DNA from: Pleurostoma richardsiae
Taxonomy: Eukaryota; Ascomycota; Sordariomycetes; Calosphaeriales; Pleurostomataceae
Direction: 5' to 3'
Assembly: GCA_030052745.1 (NCBI GenBank)
Contig: JANBVO010000010.1
Location: 124,001 to 188,000 of the forward strand
Length of the DNA: 64,000 bases
The notes below the pieces were generated by a model. The model was not told the origin of the DNA. It did no database searches and worked only from the letters and a program-made list of their open reading frames with translations. The number at the start of each line of letters is the position of its first letter. Position 1 is the stretch's first letter. Of the stretch, positions 22,120-33,335 are shown one piece after another. A program made the translations under genes and the position numbers.

Positions 22120-22127
22120 CGGCGCCG
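22120..22127. promoter_or_regulatory. Candidate Zn2Cys6 site CGGCGCCG (copy 5)
   Basis: In ACGGCGCCGAG, 307 bp upstream of the monooxygenase ATG and 336 bp from the DUF1349 ATG. Confidence 0.4.
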
Positions 22128-22462
22128 AGCACCTGGCTCCGGGTTCACGGAGTCCCGGCGTCGGCGAGTCAAGGACGGCGTTTCCTGTGGGGCCGTCTGA
22201 TAAGGGCGACACGGCGCGGTGACCCAATCGGCGCATCTGCAACACAAAGACACCTCCATCGCCGACGCCGTCACTCACGCCGTCGCCAACATGCCGCCAT
22301 ATCTTTGACGCCACTATCTCGGGCATCCTACGGGCCAAGACCCGGCGGCGAGCCGGTTACTGACACTACGCTCTCAACGAGAAGTCTAGACGTGGTGCGC
22401 AACACACCTTGCGAGCTGGAGGAAGTCCGCACAGCCCACGCAGAGGCAGGCAGACACAGGAG

Positions 22463-23140
22463 ATGGGAGACACTTCGTTCGTCTGGGTCAACTCTACCCC
22501 AAGTCAGGCGGTAGCCGGCCCAGACATACCGTCTCTCAGTCTCTTCGCGCCCCCAAAGTCGGACATCTACGCAAGTCCAGGCCCGCCACCGCTCTTCGTC
22601 TACACGGCTCCAGTCGTGTGCAGACGCGTCAAGAAGTCATGTTTCAGTCTTGCGCGGGTCACCGTATCAGCAAAATGGACCTTGCAATTCGATCAAGGCG
22701 GACTTGTGGTTACCATCCCAACACTTAACAACGCCAACCCCGACGCGTCAAGTGGCAATGTTGCCGAGAGCCACCCTGCCTGGGTCAAGGTCGGCATTGA
22801 GGTCAACGACGGTGCGCCGTGTGTCAGCATCGTCGGTAAATCCCGAAATGGGTGGTGCGACTGGAGCTTGGTGCCCTTGGAGAAGTCCTCTGAGGCAGTC
22901 TCAGCAACCCTGGAGTTGACGAGGTTCAAGAACGCCCTTATGGTGTGGCTGTCTAAGGAGGGAAGCAGGGTACTGATTCGGAAAGTGCCCTGGGTCTTCC
23001 TGGACGACGAGGCGTTGAGTGATGACATGCTTGTTGGTATCTATGCCGCTCAGCCGGACCCGGATGACAAGTCAGGGGGCAAGGGACTCGAAGTCAGCTT
23101 CTCAGATTTTCGCCTGGAGGAGGTGGATGGGGCATCATAA
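22463..23140 (+). CDS. DUF1349 (Ree1-like, concanavalin-fold) protein
   Basis: 225 aa, single exon, start MGDTSFVWVN; in-frame sequence upstream lacks a better start. It has a beta-rich DUF1349 domain: LFVYTAPV, KWTLQFDQGGLVVTIP, the central WVKVGIEVNDGAPCVSIV, CDWSLVPL, a stretch near VLIRKVPWVFLDDEAL, and the C-terminal VGIYAAQPDPD...LEVSFSDFRLEE. Yeast Ree1 of this family influences enolase expression; for filamentous fungi the role is unknown. Cytosolic, no signal peptide. It is divergent from the Baeyer-Villiger monooxygenase and shares its promoter sites. Confidence 0.8.
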   Translation: MGDTSFVWVNSTPSQAVAGPDIPSLSLFAPPKSDIYASPGPPPLFVYTAPVVCRRVKKSCFSLARVTVSAKWTLQFDQGGLVVTIPTLNNANPDASSGNVAESHPAWVKVGIEVNDGAPCVSIVGKSRNGWCDWSLVPLEKSSEAVSATLELTRFKNALMVWLSKEGSRVLIRKVPWVFLDDEALSDDMLVGIYAAQPDPDDKSGGKGLEVSFSDFRLEEVDGAS

Positions 23141-24499
23141 CTTCAGGTTCAGCGCGTATTACACACTTACCGGCCACATCGTGACACAAGGCTAGGCCGA
23201 ATCAGAATTGCCCGAAAGCAACGAATTGATTCCGGTTGGAGTCATGGGTGGCGTCCGGCCTGGTGATGCCGCTCTTGCAGGAACCCGTCGTTTCAGATGG
23301 GCTCAGGAGGGATTACTCACAAGACAGGTGTTTTATGCTAAGGAAATGGGACAATCCCTAGTTGCCCTGATAGATGGCCTCATCAGGATAGTCCTTCGTC
23401 TTCTCGACTTCAAAATGTCAATGGTATCTGTCTACATGATAAAGCAACTATACCCAAGGACAGGAAACCGAGTATGTTTTCGCTGATGAACGACATTCCT
23501 TGTAAGCCTCTCTTCGGATTCCATGCATCTCAAAGCTTCTCGTCTATATTGATTCTTCTTATCTTATGCGGTCCATTGCTCTTCTCAGGCCGCCAGTTCC
23601 TCATAGCAATCCTTCTGACGTGTGGACTATCCTTGTATGAACTTGAAACTCCGATTCCGTCATCTGCATGAGCGGGAGTCCAAGAAACGCAAGGAGGTCT
23701 TAGTAGCCTCTTCTTTTCTTTATTTCCTTTACTACCGAATTCCATTTTCGAGAAAAATGTTGAAGAAGGGTTCCTTGTTTCTCAATATGTACGTATATCA
23801 GGGCAACATGTTCACCTCCCAGGATTGTGCCAAGTTAAATTTGAAGTCTTGCCCCATATTAGCCTCAGAGGTTTCAGGTTTGTGATTTGCTATATCACAT
23901 CACAGTTATTTCTTACTACTTATCTCATGCCAGGTTGATATTGTGTGTCCGGGTGAGAGGGTGACGGCATGGCCTTGGCCGGAGATGTCAGCGATATGTA
24001 GCAGGATTATTTCCCACGCGTGTCCTCAATGTCGACGGTTGTATCTTGCCTAGGTACCGAATCAAGGAACAACATAATCCGTCATTGACAATAGCAGATG
24101 TGTGCTTTATGGCGATTTTATTCTTATGACGTTGTTGCTCAATTCATCCTGAGTTCTACCTGAAGGAATTGTGAGATTAAAGTGAGCTGATCGTGAGCGG
24201 CTGCTCTCATCTCGTCTTCGTCGACTACCTAGTTCATCTCAGCCTCAGGATATCCTCTATCACCGGCAATTTACTCCGCGTCATGTAATCCGTCAACACC
24301 GCCGATGACTTCGCCTCTCCTGTTCCCGCACACAACGCGTTAACATCACCGACCTTCCCTCTTATCCCGGCCCATTGGCAGGCGAGACACTTGTCAACCA
24401 CCTCACCTCGTTACTTCCTCCAGCCATTACCAAGAGAAAAAGCAGAAGCACTCTATAATTACTCACTGTCGCCCTTCATCAGACAACACCGCAAGTTAC
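23141..24499. other. Intergenic, no gene seen
   Basis: 1.36 kb, AT-richer than the flanks. Frames are short and without protein features. The last 250 bp are CT-rich, fitting the 5' UTR of the next gene. Confidence 0.45.
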
Positions 24500-25427
24500 A
24501 TGATGACACCAGCTAAGGAATCCGAGTCCAAGCCTGCTTTGCCTCGTGGACGAGTTCCACGCCGCGACGGCAAAAGGCAGTTCCCGAACGTAAGTTCTTT
24601 CGCCGCTTCTCCAGCAAGTTCACGAATCTTACACAGTCAAGTTCATGTTGAAGGACGCGTTCACTCTCCAAACCATCCTGGGCCTTGGAGCTCTCTTCCA
24701 ATGCTTCTTTGTCGCCGTTCTGCCTGCTCCTTACGCCTTTTTTCCCACCGCCAGAATCCTGCTCTATGCCCTGGTCACATCTGCCATCCAGACTGTCTCT
24801 TCTTCGAAGAACAGCTACATGTCGGACGTCCTGCTGGGCCGCCTGACTGCCCGGATTCCTAAAAAGAATAGCTCCTTCGTCAACCAGCCCTCTTCTGACC
24901 AGCTCGTCGTCTTCCTGCTTGGCGTGCGCTTCAACCACCCGCTCGGTTTCCTTTGTCCCGGCGGTGGGGAAATCACCAAATACTTCTTTGCCCTTCTCGA
25001 CGACCTCGACGCCCACGCCGAAGAGTTTGGTCTACTTGGTCAGAGCGCCTGGCGCGCCGACGAGCGTGGCTCGCAGAACACCCTGATGTACATGTTCTAC
25101 TTCCGCTCTCTCGAGGACGTCCACGCCTTCGCTCACGGCGAGCTCCACCACGAGGCCTGGCAGAAATATTATGCGATGGTCAAGGAGACGGGTCTCAAGC
25201 ATATCGGCATCTACCACGAAACCTTTTGTGTCTCGCCCGGCGAGTACGAGGGCCTCTACCTGAACATGCCAAAGATTCTGATGGGACACATCAATGTCAA
25301 GGTCGCCAAAGAGGATGTAGACGAGAAGGAAGAGTGGATCAACTCACTGGTATCTGCCAATGGCTCGCTGCGGACGCAGTATGGACGTATGGGCAAGGAG
25401 GGTGGCAAGACATTCAAGGCCGCCTAG
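24500..25427 (+). CDS. DUF4188 (monooxygenase af470-like) protein
   Basis: 291 aa from exons 24500-24589 and 24642-25427. The frame is kept by using the acceptor TCAAG|TTC at 24641; the nearer ACACAG at 24636 would give a stop. The N-terminus is short and basic, then FMLKDAFTLQTILGLGALFQCFFVAVLPAPYAFFPTARI shows two hydrophobic helices. The soluble ferredoxin-like domain contains VVFLLGVRFNHPLG, FFALLDDLDAHAEEFGLLG, NTLMYMFYFRSLEDVHAFAHG and HIGIYHETFCVSPGEYEGLYLNMP, which is the family pattern. The fumagillin-cluster enzyme af470 belongs to this family. The exact reaction here is unknown; a membrane-associated oxidase or heme-binding fold is likely. Confidence 0.85.
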
Positions 25428-28411
25428 AAGAGGTGGATGGAATGAACGCATAGCCGGTCATTCCCTACCACAAGCCTGGAGCTTGGACTGAAAAATGCCG
25501 CGGTGTCAGCATTCTGATCACATCAAATATTTGCTCGAAGACTTTTAGAGACATGCCTAGAGAGTATGCCATACGGGTAGGGATACACGAACCGTCAGCT
25601 GTTGAACAGCAACGACGTTCAGTTAGCCCCTAAAAAACAAAACTTGCAACCATTCTCAGGTGTCCACCGTAAACGTTGTTTTCCATCCGACTACAAGATA
25701 ATTCAAACTCAGCAGTAGTTCACAGTGTCTCCATGGAATGGAAACAATTTCTCGGGATAGGGAAGGCGCCAGAGCCTCATTCATCGTATAAGGCCCAAGA
25801 GCTTCGCGACAATCAAACGTAAGGCACTTTCATCGATCACCATGAGCTTATCGTCTCCTCTTGTCACTCTGCGCTCGTTTTGGCAGCCTCTGATTCTCCC
25901 CATTGCTGCTACGTATAAAGCTTTAAAGTACTGGACTCCTGCGACTTCTCCTATCGCAACTCTAGAAACTTCCCCCCCGTTTCCATGCCCCCTTAGTAGA
26001 ACAGTCAGCTTGACAAGCTAAATAAGCCGGATTGGCCAGGAGGCGTAGTAAGTCTGGTAGGCCAAAAGGACCCAGAAGATGAAGAGTGTCACGGCTTCAC
26101 CGAACACAGCTGCTGCACCGTCTGTGGTAAAAGGACGGCAATCTCGATTTGGTGAAATTTAAGATCTTATTACAGTATTATGTGTGTACTGCGTTTGCTG
26201 GCGACGTGCCGTCACCAAGAGTCCTGGGAGACGAAAAGGCCTGGCAGGCCAGGAGACCGGCCCCTTGATGTAGCCTCCTGGCTTGCTAGGCTCGTCGGGC
26301 CTCCGGGCCTGCCGGCTCTGCTCGGCTACGTTGACCCAGGTAGACTTGCGACGGGCTACAATAACATGCAGCGGTGAGAGGAGCGCTTGCGGGGCTCAGA
26401 AAATAAGGTTACAGACGGTGATCCTTGTAGGTCTCCATAACGGACCCCATCCATGTCACCTAAAATTTCATGCTCTGAATGCAATGGCTGATAGGCTCTG
26501 ACGAGCAAAGAGCTAATTAACACGAGCTCTAATGAAGTGATCAGTCGTTCCGACGACCGGGTGAGCATCATGCAACTACAACTTGTACAACTCTGGAGAC
26601 GACGGCCACTGTCACTGTGCCAAGAGAAATGTAGTGCCGCAGGAAGGCCACACTGTAACCCTACGCTGCCTTCACCAGAATGGCAGTGCCTGGCGGTGCT
26701 GTGCGCGCCAGCGCCTCGACATGGGGTGAGAGAACGGGACCGCCGCATAGTAATTGGAGTGCTGTACTGTACGGGTAGACAGGCAGACCGGGAAGGATGC
26801 CCAAGGCCAGCAGGGCAGTCCTTATCGGGAGACTTTACCCGACCGAAGCCCAGGCGGGTCCAGGAACACGATCACTACACCTTGAATAGGCAGGAGATGG
26901 CCGTTGCAGTCTTGGCAAACTATTTTAGGGCTGCGTCGACGTCCCCGTCCCTCCATATTCCGACGCTTCAACTCTCTTATCGGGGCGAACTCCGTCTGAG
27001 GTAGTACAGAGACACCGCCACGTGTTGGCTGACTGGCTGGCTGGGCTCAGCACAGGCGCCTACGCGCCTCTGGCGCCCAATCGACGAAATGCTTTTTGCA
27101 TCACCTGTTAGTTAACGTGTATCTTCGGAAGGATCAACAACTTACCTTAAGTTACCACCATCATTTCCGACTCCGGGGAACAATCCTGCTAAATCAACAG
27201 CCGTGGGAATCAAGCTAGCTAGAGTTGGGCGCAGCTCCTAAAAAAAAAAAAACATCAGGGTTCGGCCCGAGACTAGACGCAACCCACAGGGAATCCCACG
27301 GTTTACAATAAATCGCGATACAGAAATATGAAGAAAATAACGTTATTGGCCAACGGCAGAAAACACGAGCTTCAACGCCTAAAGAGCGTTGAAAATCAGT
27401 AAGTATCTCGAGCCACTGAGAAGTCTGATTTACAGGAGCCTGGAGGATCAAGACGTCTATGTACTGTTAATAGTCTGTGTAGTTACGTCTCTCTCTGCAG
27501 GCTTGAGGATTCGGATATTCCTAAAACTAACCATGTATTCTACACCTGAGAATTAACCTTTTGGGTCCCCGGTAGGTTGTAAACGGCAACGGGTGACAGG
27601 TGGGGTACGTTGTGGATATGCGGGCTCCTAGTGTATGGCGTGCCTTCGAAAAGCTTCGCCCTGCATATGAAGGCTCCATCTAATCTTGGCCCCAGCTCAG
27701 ACGATGCATCTCCGGAAGCATCAAAGGTCCTCCTGTGGCTCGAGCCAGACAAGCCCGAAGCCAAAACGAGGCGTTCTTCCGCGGAACTAAGGCTACTTGA
27801 GCAACCGATCCGGCCTGCGCCGACAACCTGCCAGGGCCTGGACCACGGGTCCAGGAATATGCGGGCTATTACGGGAACTACACTGCCCGCACGAACCAAG
27901 TTGGGAACGAATGATGTTATCGGCAGCGTTACATTGTCACCTACTTGATCTATTCCTGTCGAGTGTTGGCTCTTAAATACGACACGAATGGTCGTGGGGT
28001 CAGAACTCGTCCCCATGGCTATGTAACTATCGCGAACACGTGCTGTATGACCACAAGAATTGCCCAATGAGGAAGGAGCTTCTTGGTTCTGGAGAAGAGA
28101 CAAGATCGTGACACTTGCAGGGCTAGGTCCTAGCATTGCGAGAGAGAGGCTCCCTCGCACAATGCCAAGACAGGTCTATTGTTTCACGGTTGAGACGGGT
28201 GTAGAATGCCTACAGGGCAAGGCAATGCATGCATCCAGGCACTCGCCGTTGCATACCGGTCGCCGCAAAGAGACAAGCTCTTTTCCTAGGCTCGTCTCGA
28301 ACAATTCAGACCGTGTGGCTCTTGAGTTGTTTAAAGTCACCGTCTCGTCCGCGAACTGGTCAACATGTTTCTCCGCAGGGTATGTGGTGGAGCACCGAAG
28401 CACATCCCATC
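25428..28411. other. Gene-poor stretch, 3 kb
   Basis: No supported gene on either strand. It contains GC-rich patches with short CCTGG/CCAGG inverted words near 26230-26330 and a 13-base A run near 27240. Translations are of low-complexity type without family signs. Confidence 0.4.
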
Positions 28412-31400
28412 ATGCACAGCAGGGTAAACTCCCTGTGGCTGGCCGTCTCGGTCCTGTCTTTCTTGTCCAATGTCGGCCCTGCGGTCACCGCCCCGGTTAT
28501 TCCACTCTATGATGACGTGCCGTTCAACTTCACTCATCCCTTTGCGGGGTTTGGCAATACGGGCACTCACAAGCGGGACACCCCTGCCTTGCGCATCCTC
28601 AGCCTGGGTGCTTCAATCATGAGTGGCACAGGATCCTCAACAGGCAACGGGTACGTCCATCCTGCTCCGACTTACAACCAGCGTTGTTGATTCTGACAAG
28701 TCTATCAGTTGTCGGAAACCTCTTAGAGATGCACTGAGGGCAGATGGTCATGATGTGAACATGGTCGGGAGCCTGCACGGCGGGACCATGGTTGACTCTG
28801 TTCGTGCCCACCCCAGAAGTAAGCCGGAGCTCTCTGTCCTAACAACCTCTCCAGGATCACGAAGCAGTGCCAGGAGATGTCCTCACTCAAGTCCGCGCCA
28901 GAGTGCCACACTCTACTGGCTTCAAAGTCAGTTCTTCTTAACCCATTAGCCTTCTATCCCGCTCCCCAAATACTCTGCAGTGCTTTGTCTGATGATCCCC
29001 AACAGCCGAATATCGTCATCATCAATGCGGGCACCAACGACGGGAACGAAAACGTGGACATTCCTGGAGCTGGCAGCCGGATGAACGACATACTAAACGA
29101 CCTCTGGGCAGCCGATGGCATGGCAGACACTTGCATTATGCTGTCGACCCTTATCCCCACAACGACCACAAACGGCGTAGCTAATCGCGACACAATCAAC
29201 GACCAGTATCGCGCGCTCGTGGCCGAGCGAGCCGTGGAGGGCAAGTGCATCTACCTGGCAGACATGGACCCGGGCGGCGAACAGTGGCTCCAGTTCGACA
29301 CCGACTATGTTCCTACCGAGATCCCACATATTCATCCCAATGTTGGTGTCTTCCCTGTACTTCTAGTATGGCTGGTGTCTAACAACACGCACAGGACGCG
29401 GGGCACGAGAAAATGGCTGCCGTCTTCTTCAAAGCCATCAACCAAGCAATAGCCGATGGCGTCATTGTGGCGGCAGGCGACTTCTCTGTCGGTGCCAGTT
29501 CATGTGACAAGTTTGCCGGCACAGGTATCGATGCTGGCGGCAAGACCCAGCGAGGGTGGGGGTACGACGATGGCATCTATTCTCACGACAGCGAGGGATT
29601 GGGTGTAAGTTGCTGCTTCGTGGCTGGTGAAACCTGGACCATGTTGTGTCTAACCGGGAACTGCTAGATCCTTTGGACCACTGACAGTCAATGGGACCGA
29701 AACCAATGGAAGTTTGCCCGTTTGTTCGACAAGAACTATGATGATCTCCTCGCATGGATCAGCACGAGCGATACCGAACAAGTATACGGTGTTTGGTGAG
29801 TTCATGCATCTCAATTCATTCTTTGCATTCGTTTCTAGATCGATAGATACCTTACATGTGCTTCGATATGTCTCTGTCTCAAAGTTAGAAGCCAGACGTG
29901 CTGTCGTTTCCTCCTCTCCCACCTCCGGCCGACAATGCGTTGACATTTTGAAAAGGGCAAACTCCGCAGACGGGAAGGGCTCCTTCACCGTGATAAGCGA
30001 TATGAGCCCCGACTTGACGTGTGGGGCAGACGGCGTATATTTTATTGACATGAACGCCGACGGCCTCGACGACCTTGTCTGTGTCAGTCCAAGTGGCGAT
30101 CTGTATCTGTCCATCAACCAGGGAGACGGTAACCGCGCAGCCGGGAAGCCACCAACATTCAAACGCGTCAGCGACACTGCCCTGATCAAGACCAACGAAG
30201 GGTACGAACGGGATCGGGTAGTCCTGGCTGATATCGACGGCGACGGCCGTGGAGACTATGGTGTTATCGATGACTCCGGAAACGTCCACTTCTGGAGAAA
30301 CGGTTGGGTCGATGATATCCCCAAGTACTGGCAGGATCTTGGCGTACGATTTACGGGCCACACCTCGGGTACACAGTTCGAAGACATTAACGGAGATGTA
30401 AGCGCTTTCCCAGACCTCGTCTCGGTATTATGGGGCTGACTAGATGCTAGGGGCGCGATGACGCCTTATACATCGACACCGATGGTACCACCTACACATA
30501 TACCAACGCCCGGAGCTGCAAGAAAGGTGCTCAGGGTGATGGGCTCAACGTTGCCTGGCGCCAGGGCTTCCACACGGGCGCGACGTCAGGCCCGACGCAC
30601 TTGGGCATGGCAGAGTACCTAACAGACGATGAAACTAACCTACGAGGCCGTGTTCACTTCGCTCGCATCGTCGGCACATCGACTGTTTTTGGCAACCTGC
30701 CAAAGCAAGACTACGTCTTCATGCAGCATACGAAGCTCGACAGTGGCAAGCATCGTTTCCAGATGCGTGTCTGGAAGAACACCGGCGCTGGCGGAACCAA
30801 GCTGCTGGCCGACGGCGACAAATACTGCAACATGATGGGCCACACGAACGGCATGATGGACTACGTGTGGGTGTGGTCGACTGGGGAAATGGTGTTGTTC
30901 GGCAACCGCGGCAAGGGGACGATCTCGGACTCAGACCCCGCGGGATACTGGAGCTCTGAGGGCACCATCTGGACCCCGCCGTCGGATATGAACCGCCGTG
31001 ATTTGCACCTGCAGGACTGGGATGGCGACGGAGTCTGCGACATCATCTATGCCGATCCGAACGGGGGCGCCGTTCAGGTCTGGATCAACAACTACCACAA
31101 AACTGGCTCGTGGAGCTGGACTCACCTCGACAACCCGGCACCAGGTTTGGGTTGTTCGCAGAAGAGAGGTCTTGCCGTATTTGACTGTAAGCTATTCAGG
31201 TCGAATCAAACCGTCATACCCGCGACCTTCCTTTGCGTCATACAAAAGGCTACAGAAGAAGCAATCTTGTTGACGCTTTGTTAGTGGGCGTCCGCTTTGC
31301 CGATATTACGGGCAACAAACGCGCTGATTATCTTTGCCTCGAACCTGACGGCCGGACTACCGGATTCGTCCACGGCGATGATGGCAGCTTCGAGAACGTT

Positions 31401-33335
31401 GGGCAGATCAAGTTCGCTGAAGGCTATGATCGTGCCAACTTGCGCTGGGCCGACGTGAACGGAGATGGCGTGGACGATCTGCTTTGGGTTGATAAGTTTA
31501 CAGGGGATGGCCATGTGTGGTAAGTGGAACCGCGAGCTACCAAGCCTTAATAGATCACGAGTGGCAGATTCTCACCAACGTAGGTACAACCAGGGTCGGG
31601 GTGACCCGGCTGACCTGGCCGGCTCCTCTTTTTTCTGGAAGAAGCAGACAGCCTCCGCCTACGTCGGCAACTCCGCGGGCACCTGTGAATACTTCCCCGA
31701 CCTCGACGGCAACGGTCGTGCAGACGAGCATTACATATTAGGCACATTCAATAATGAGGCCAGGACATCACTGAACCCGTCATGTGGGCTGACTGACCAC
31801 ACAGGCGATGACGCCGTGATGGACGGAACCTTACCTACAGTACCAGGTGGCGACGACGGCGGCGGCGATGACGGCGGCGACGGTGGGGATGACAGCAACC
31901 TTGGAGATAACTCCGACTATCCTTCGCATTACTACCCCGGAGGTGACTGGAACTGCGATGCTGATCGAAATTGGTTCGCCCCTGGGACAGACGTCGGCAA
32001 CATCGACGGCGGTGACAGCTTTTGCATGGCGAAGTGGAGGGAGGGCATATTCCCCAAACTTCTTGAAGCAACAGCTAATGTAAACGCCCTTTGCTCCGTA
32101 CGCGTTGTCTTCACCGACGACACGGAGATGACAGTGGGCCAACCGTGTGCAGACGATGGACACCACAGAATGGGCACACTCGAGTGGACTCCTTTTGTGG
32201 ACACGTGGAGCAAGTTCTCGCTGTGGGATACCGGTTACAAAAATGGCGTCGGACGCCTTGTTGCTGGGATAACCAACAAAGACGAGATCGACGCTGGAAA
32301 GTACTTTAGAAGCACGCCAACTAGGTATGATCTAAGCCGTGGCTCGGACGGCCAAGGGGTGTTGCTGGGCTTTCTCGGCACTGCGGGAGACAGAATCGAC
32401 TCTCTCCAGCCGCTATTCTCAAGCGCTGGCCCGAACATCATTCGGTTGACCAACGCAACATTCAACCCCAGTTTCGAGACGCTGAACACACTGCCCTTTG
32501 AGTAAGTCGTCGCATACATGTTGCCTCCCCAGCTGCTGACCTCTTCCGCAGCCAGCGAGGAATGACGGTCATATCATCGCCCGCCGACTTTGACAACAGT
32601 CAATCCAGCGTGTCCGTCGAATATTCCCAAAATGTCAAGCTGGAGTATCAGAAAATGTACAAGGTGACAGTCTCAAACGAAGGCGGAAAAGAGCTCGGGG
32701 GCGAACTGGCCACTACTGTCGGGTACGAGCATAGTTGGGACATCGGAGTTCCCCAAGCGGCGAAAACGAGCGGCAAAACGAAGGTTGAGGTCCAAGCAAA
32801 GTTCGTCGGGAAGCATGTCGACAAACATGTTGACACGGAAGAAAACGACAAAACGCAAACGGTAAGTGATTCTTGAGAACCTTGGCAAAAGGAATCACTG
32901 GCTGACGAGGCGTAGATATCAGTTTCCACCCGGATTCGGGTGACTTTGAAACCGGGCGAGGCGGTATCATGCGCTGCAACTATCGTCCAGAGCCAGGTTA
33001 ACCTCAAATACAGCGCCGTGGTAGGGCTTCTGTCTAATTATCCCGCGTTGTGAATGCAAGCTAACCTCGACCGATAGCTCCAATTCGTTTTCAACGACCA
33101 GAACGGGTACGTCGTCGATGTGAACGGTATTTACGAATCCGCGACGGCAAGTCAGGTGGTATCCTACTGCATGGATGGTGGCCTAGATGGTGATATAGGT
33201 ACTGAGGATGACAACAACATCGTTATGCAGGGCATGTACTGCCAAGATGGCACGTATATCGGGGACTGGGAAACAGATCTGACGGCGGATGAGTTTGCGG
33301 CCATCTGCCCGGATGATTGGGCTGCTTATGAATAG
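28412..33335 (+). CDS. Secreted SGNH hydrolase with FG-GAP/VCBS-like repeats and aerolysin-like C-terminal region
   Basis: Long multi-exon gene. The signal peptide runs from MHSRVNSLWLAVSVLSFLSN to about residue 27, with a dibasic KR near 54-55. The SGNH domain has the nucleophile in LSLGASIMSG (Ser68), block III INAGTND and a final D-x-x-H in DAGHEKMA, so all three catalytic residues are present. Well-supported exons: 28412-28650, 28709-28799, 28855-28926, 29006-29341, 29395-29604, 29668-29795; downstream joints are approximate (about 29890-33335). At 30030-31740 come seven DxDGDGxxD-type calcium-loop repeats (for example LADIDGDGRGDYGVI, WADVNGDGVDDLLWV). A Gly/Asp linker at 31846-31905 leads to a Cys-containing beta-rich region and then a Ser/Thr/Lys/Val-rich module, annotated separately. 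Enzyme substrate unknown; a polysaccharide or lipid ester is typical. Confidence 0.82.
30030..31740 (+). other. FG-GAP/VCBS-like repeat region (part of the SGNH gene)
   Basis: Seven Asp-rich loops at about 60-150 codon spacing, each with the EF-hand-like D-x-[DN]-G-[DN]-x-x-x-D core followed by a short hydrophobic strand: FIDMNADGLDDLV, LADIDGDGRGDYG, FEDINGD then GRDDALYI (split by an intron near 30400-30452), LQDWDGDGVCDII, FADITGNKRADYL, WADVNGDGVDDLL and FPDLDGNGRADEH. This matches a seven-bladed propeller of the integrin-alpha N-terminal kind, inferred from repeat count. Confidence 0.8.
31930..33060 (+). other. Lectin-like plus aerolysin/ETX-MTX2-like module (part of the SGNH gene)
   Basis: About 31930-32505 encodes a Cys-containing beta-rich part ending in a G-x-x-GDxIDSL strand, as in jacalin-fold proteins. 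The following exons (about 32551-33060) show strands of alternating polar and hydrophobic residues rich in Ser, Thr, Lys and Val, then the VTLKPGEAVSC segment and a later Tyr-containing strand, as in the aerolysin/ETX-MTX2 fold of pore formers. An acidic tail follows to 33335. Whether it forms pores or only serves as a binding or assembly module is unknown; identity rests on pattern alone. Confidence 0.45.

Larger units (their letters stand above)
21814..22462. promoter_or_regulatory. Divergent promoter, monooxygenase / DUF1349 gene
   Basis: 649 bp rich in CGG/CCG words with two exact palindromes (22049 and 22120) and several CGCCG/CGACG half-like words. No gene supported. Confidence 0.5.

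Noticed and set aside
26180-26350. Possible transposon or satellite, CCTGG/CCAGG-rich
   Set aside because: Only short scattered inverted words; no terminal repeats, target duplication or transposase-like text.
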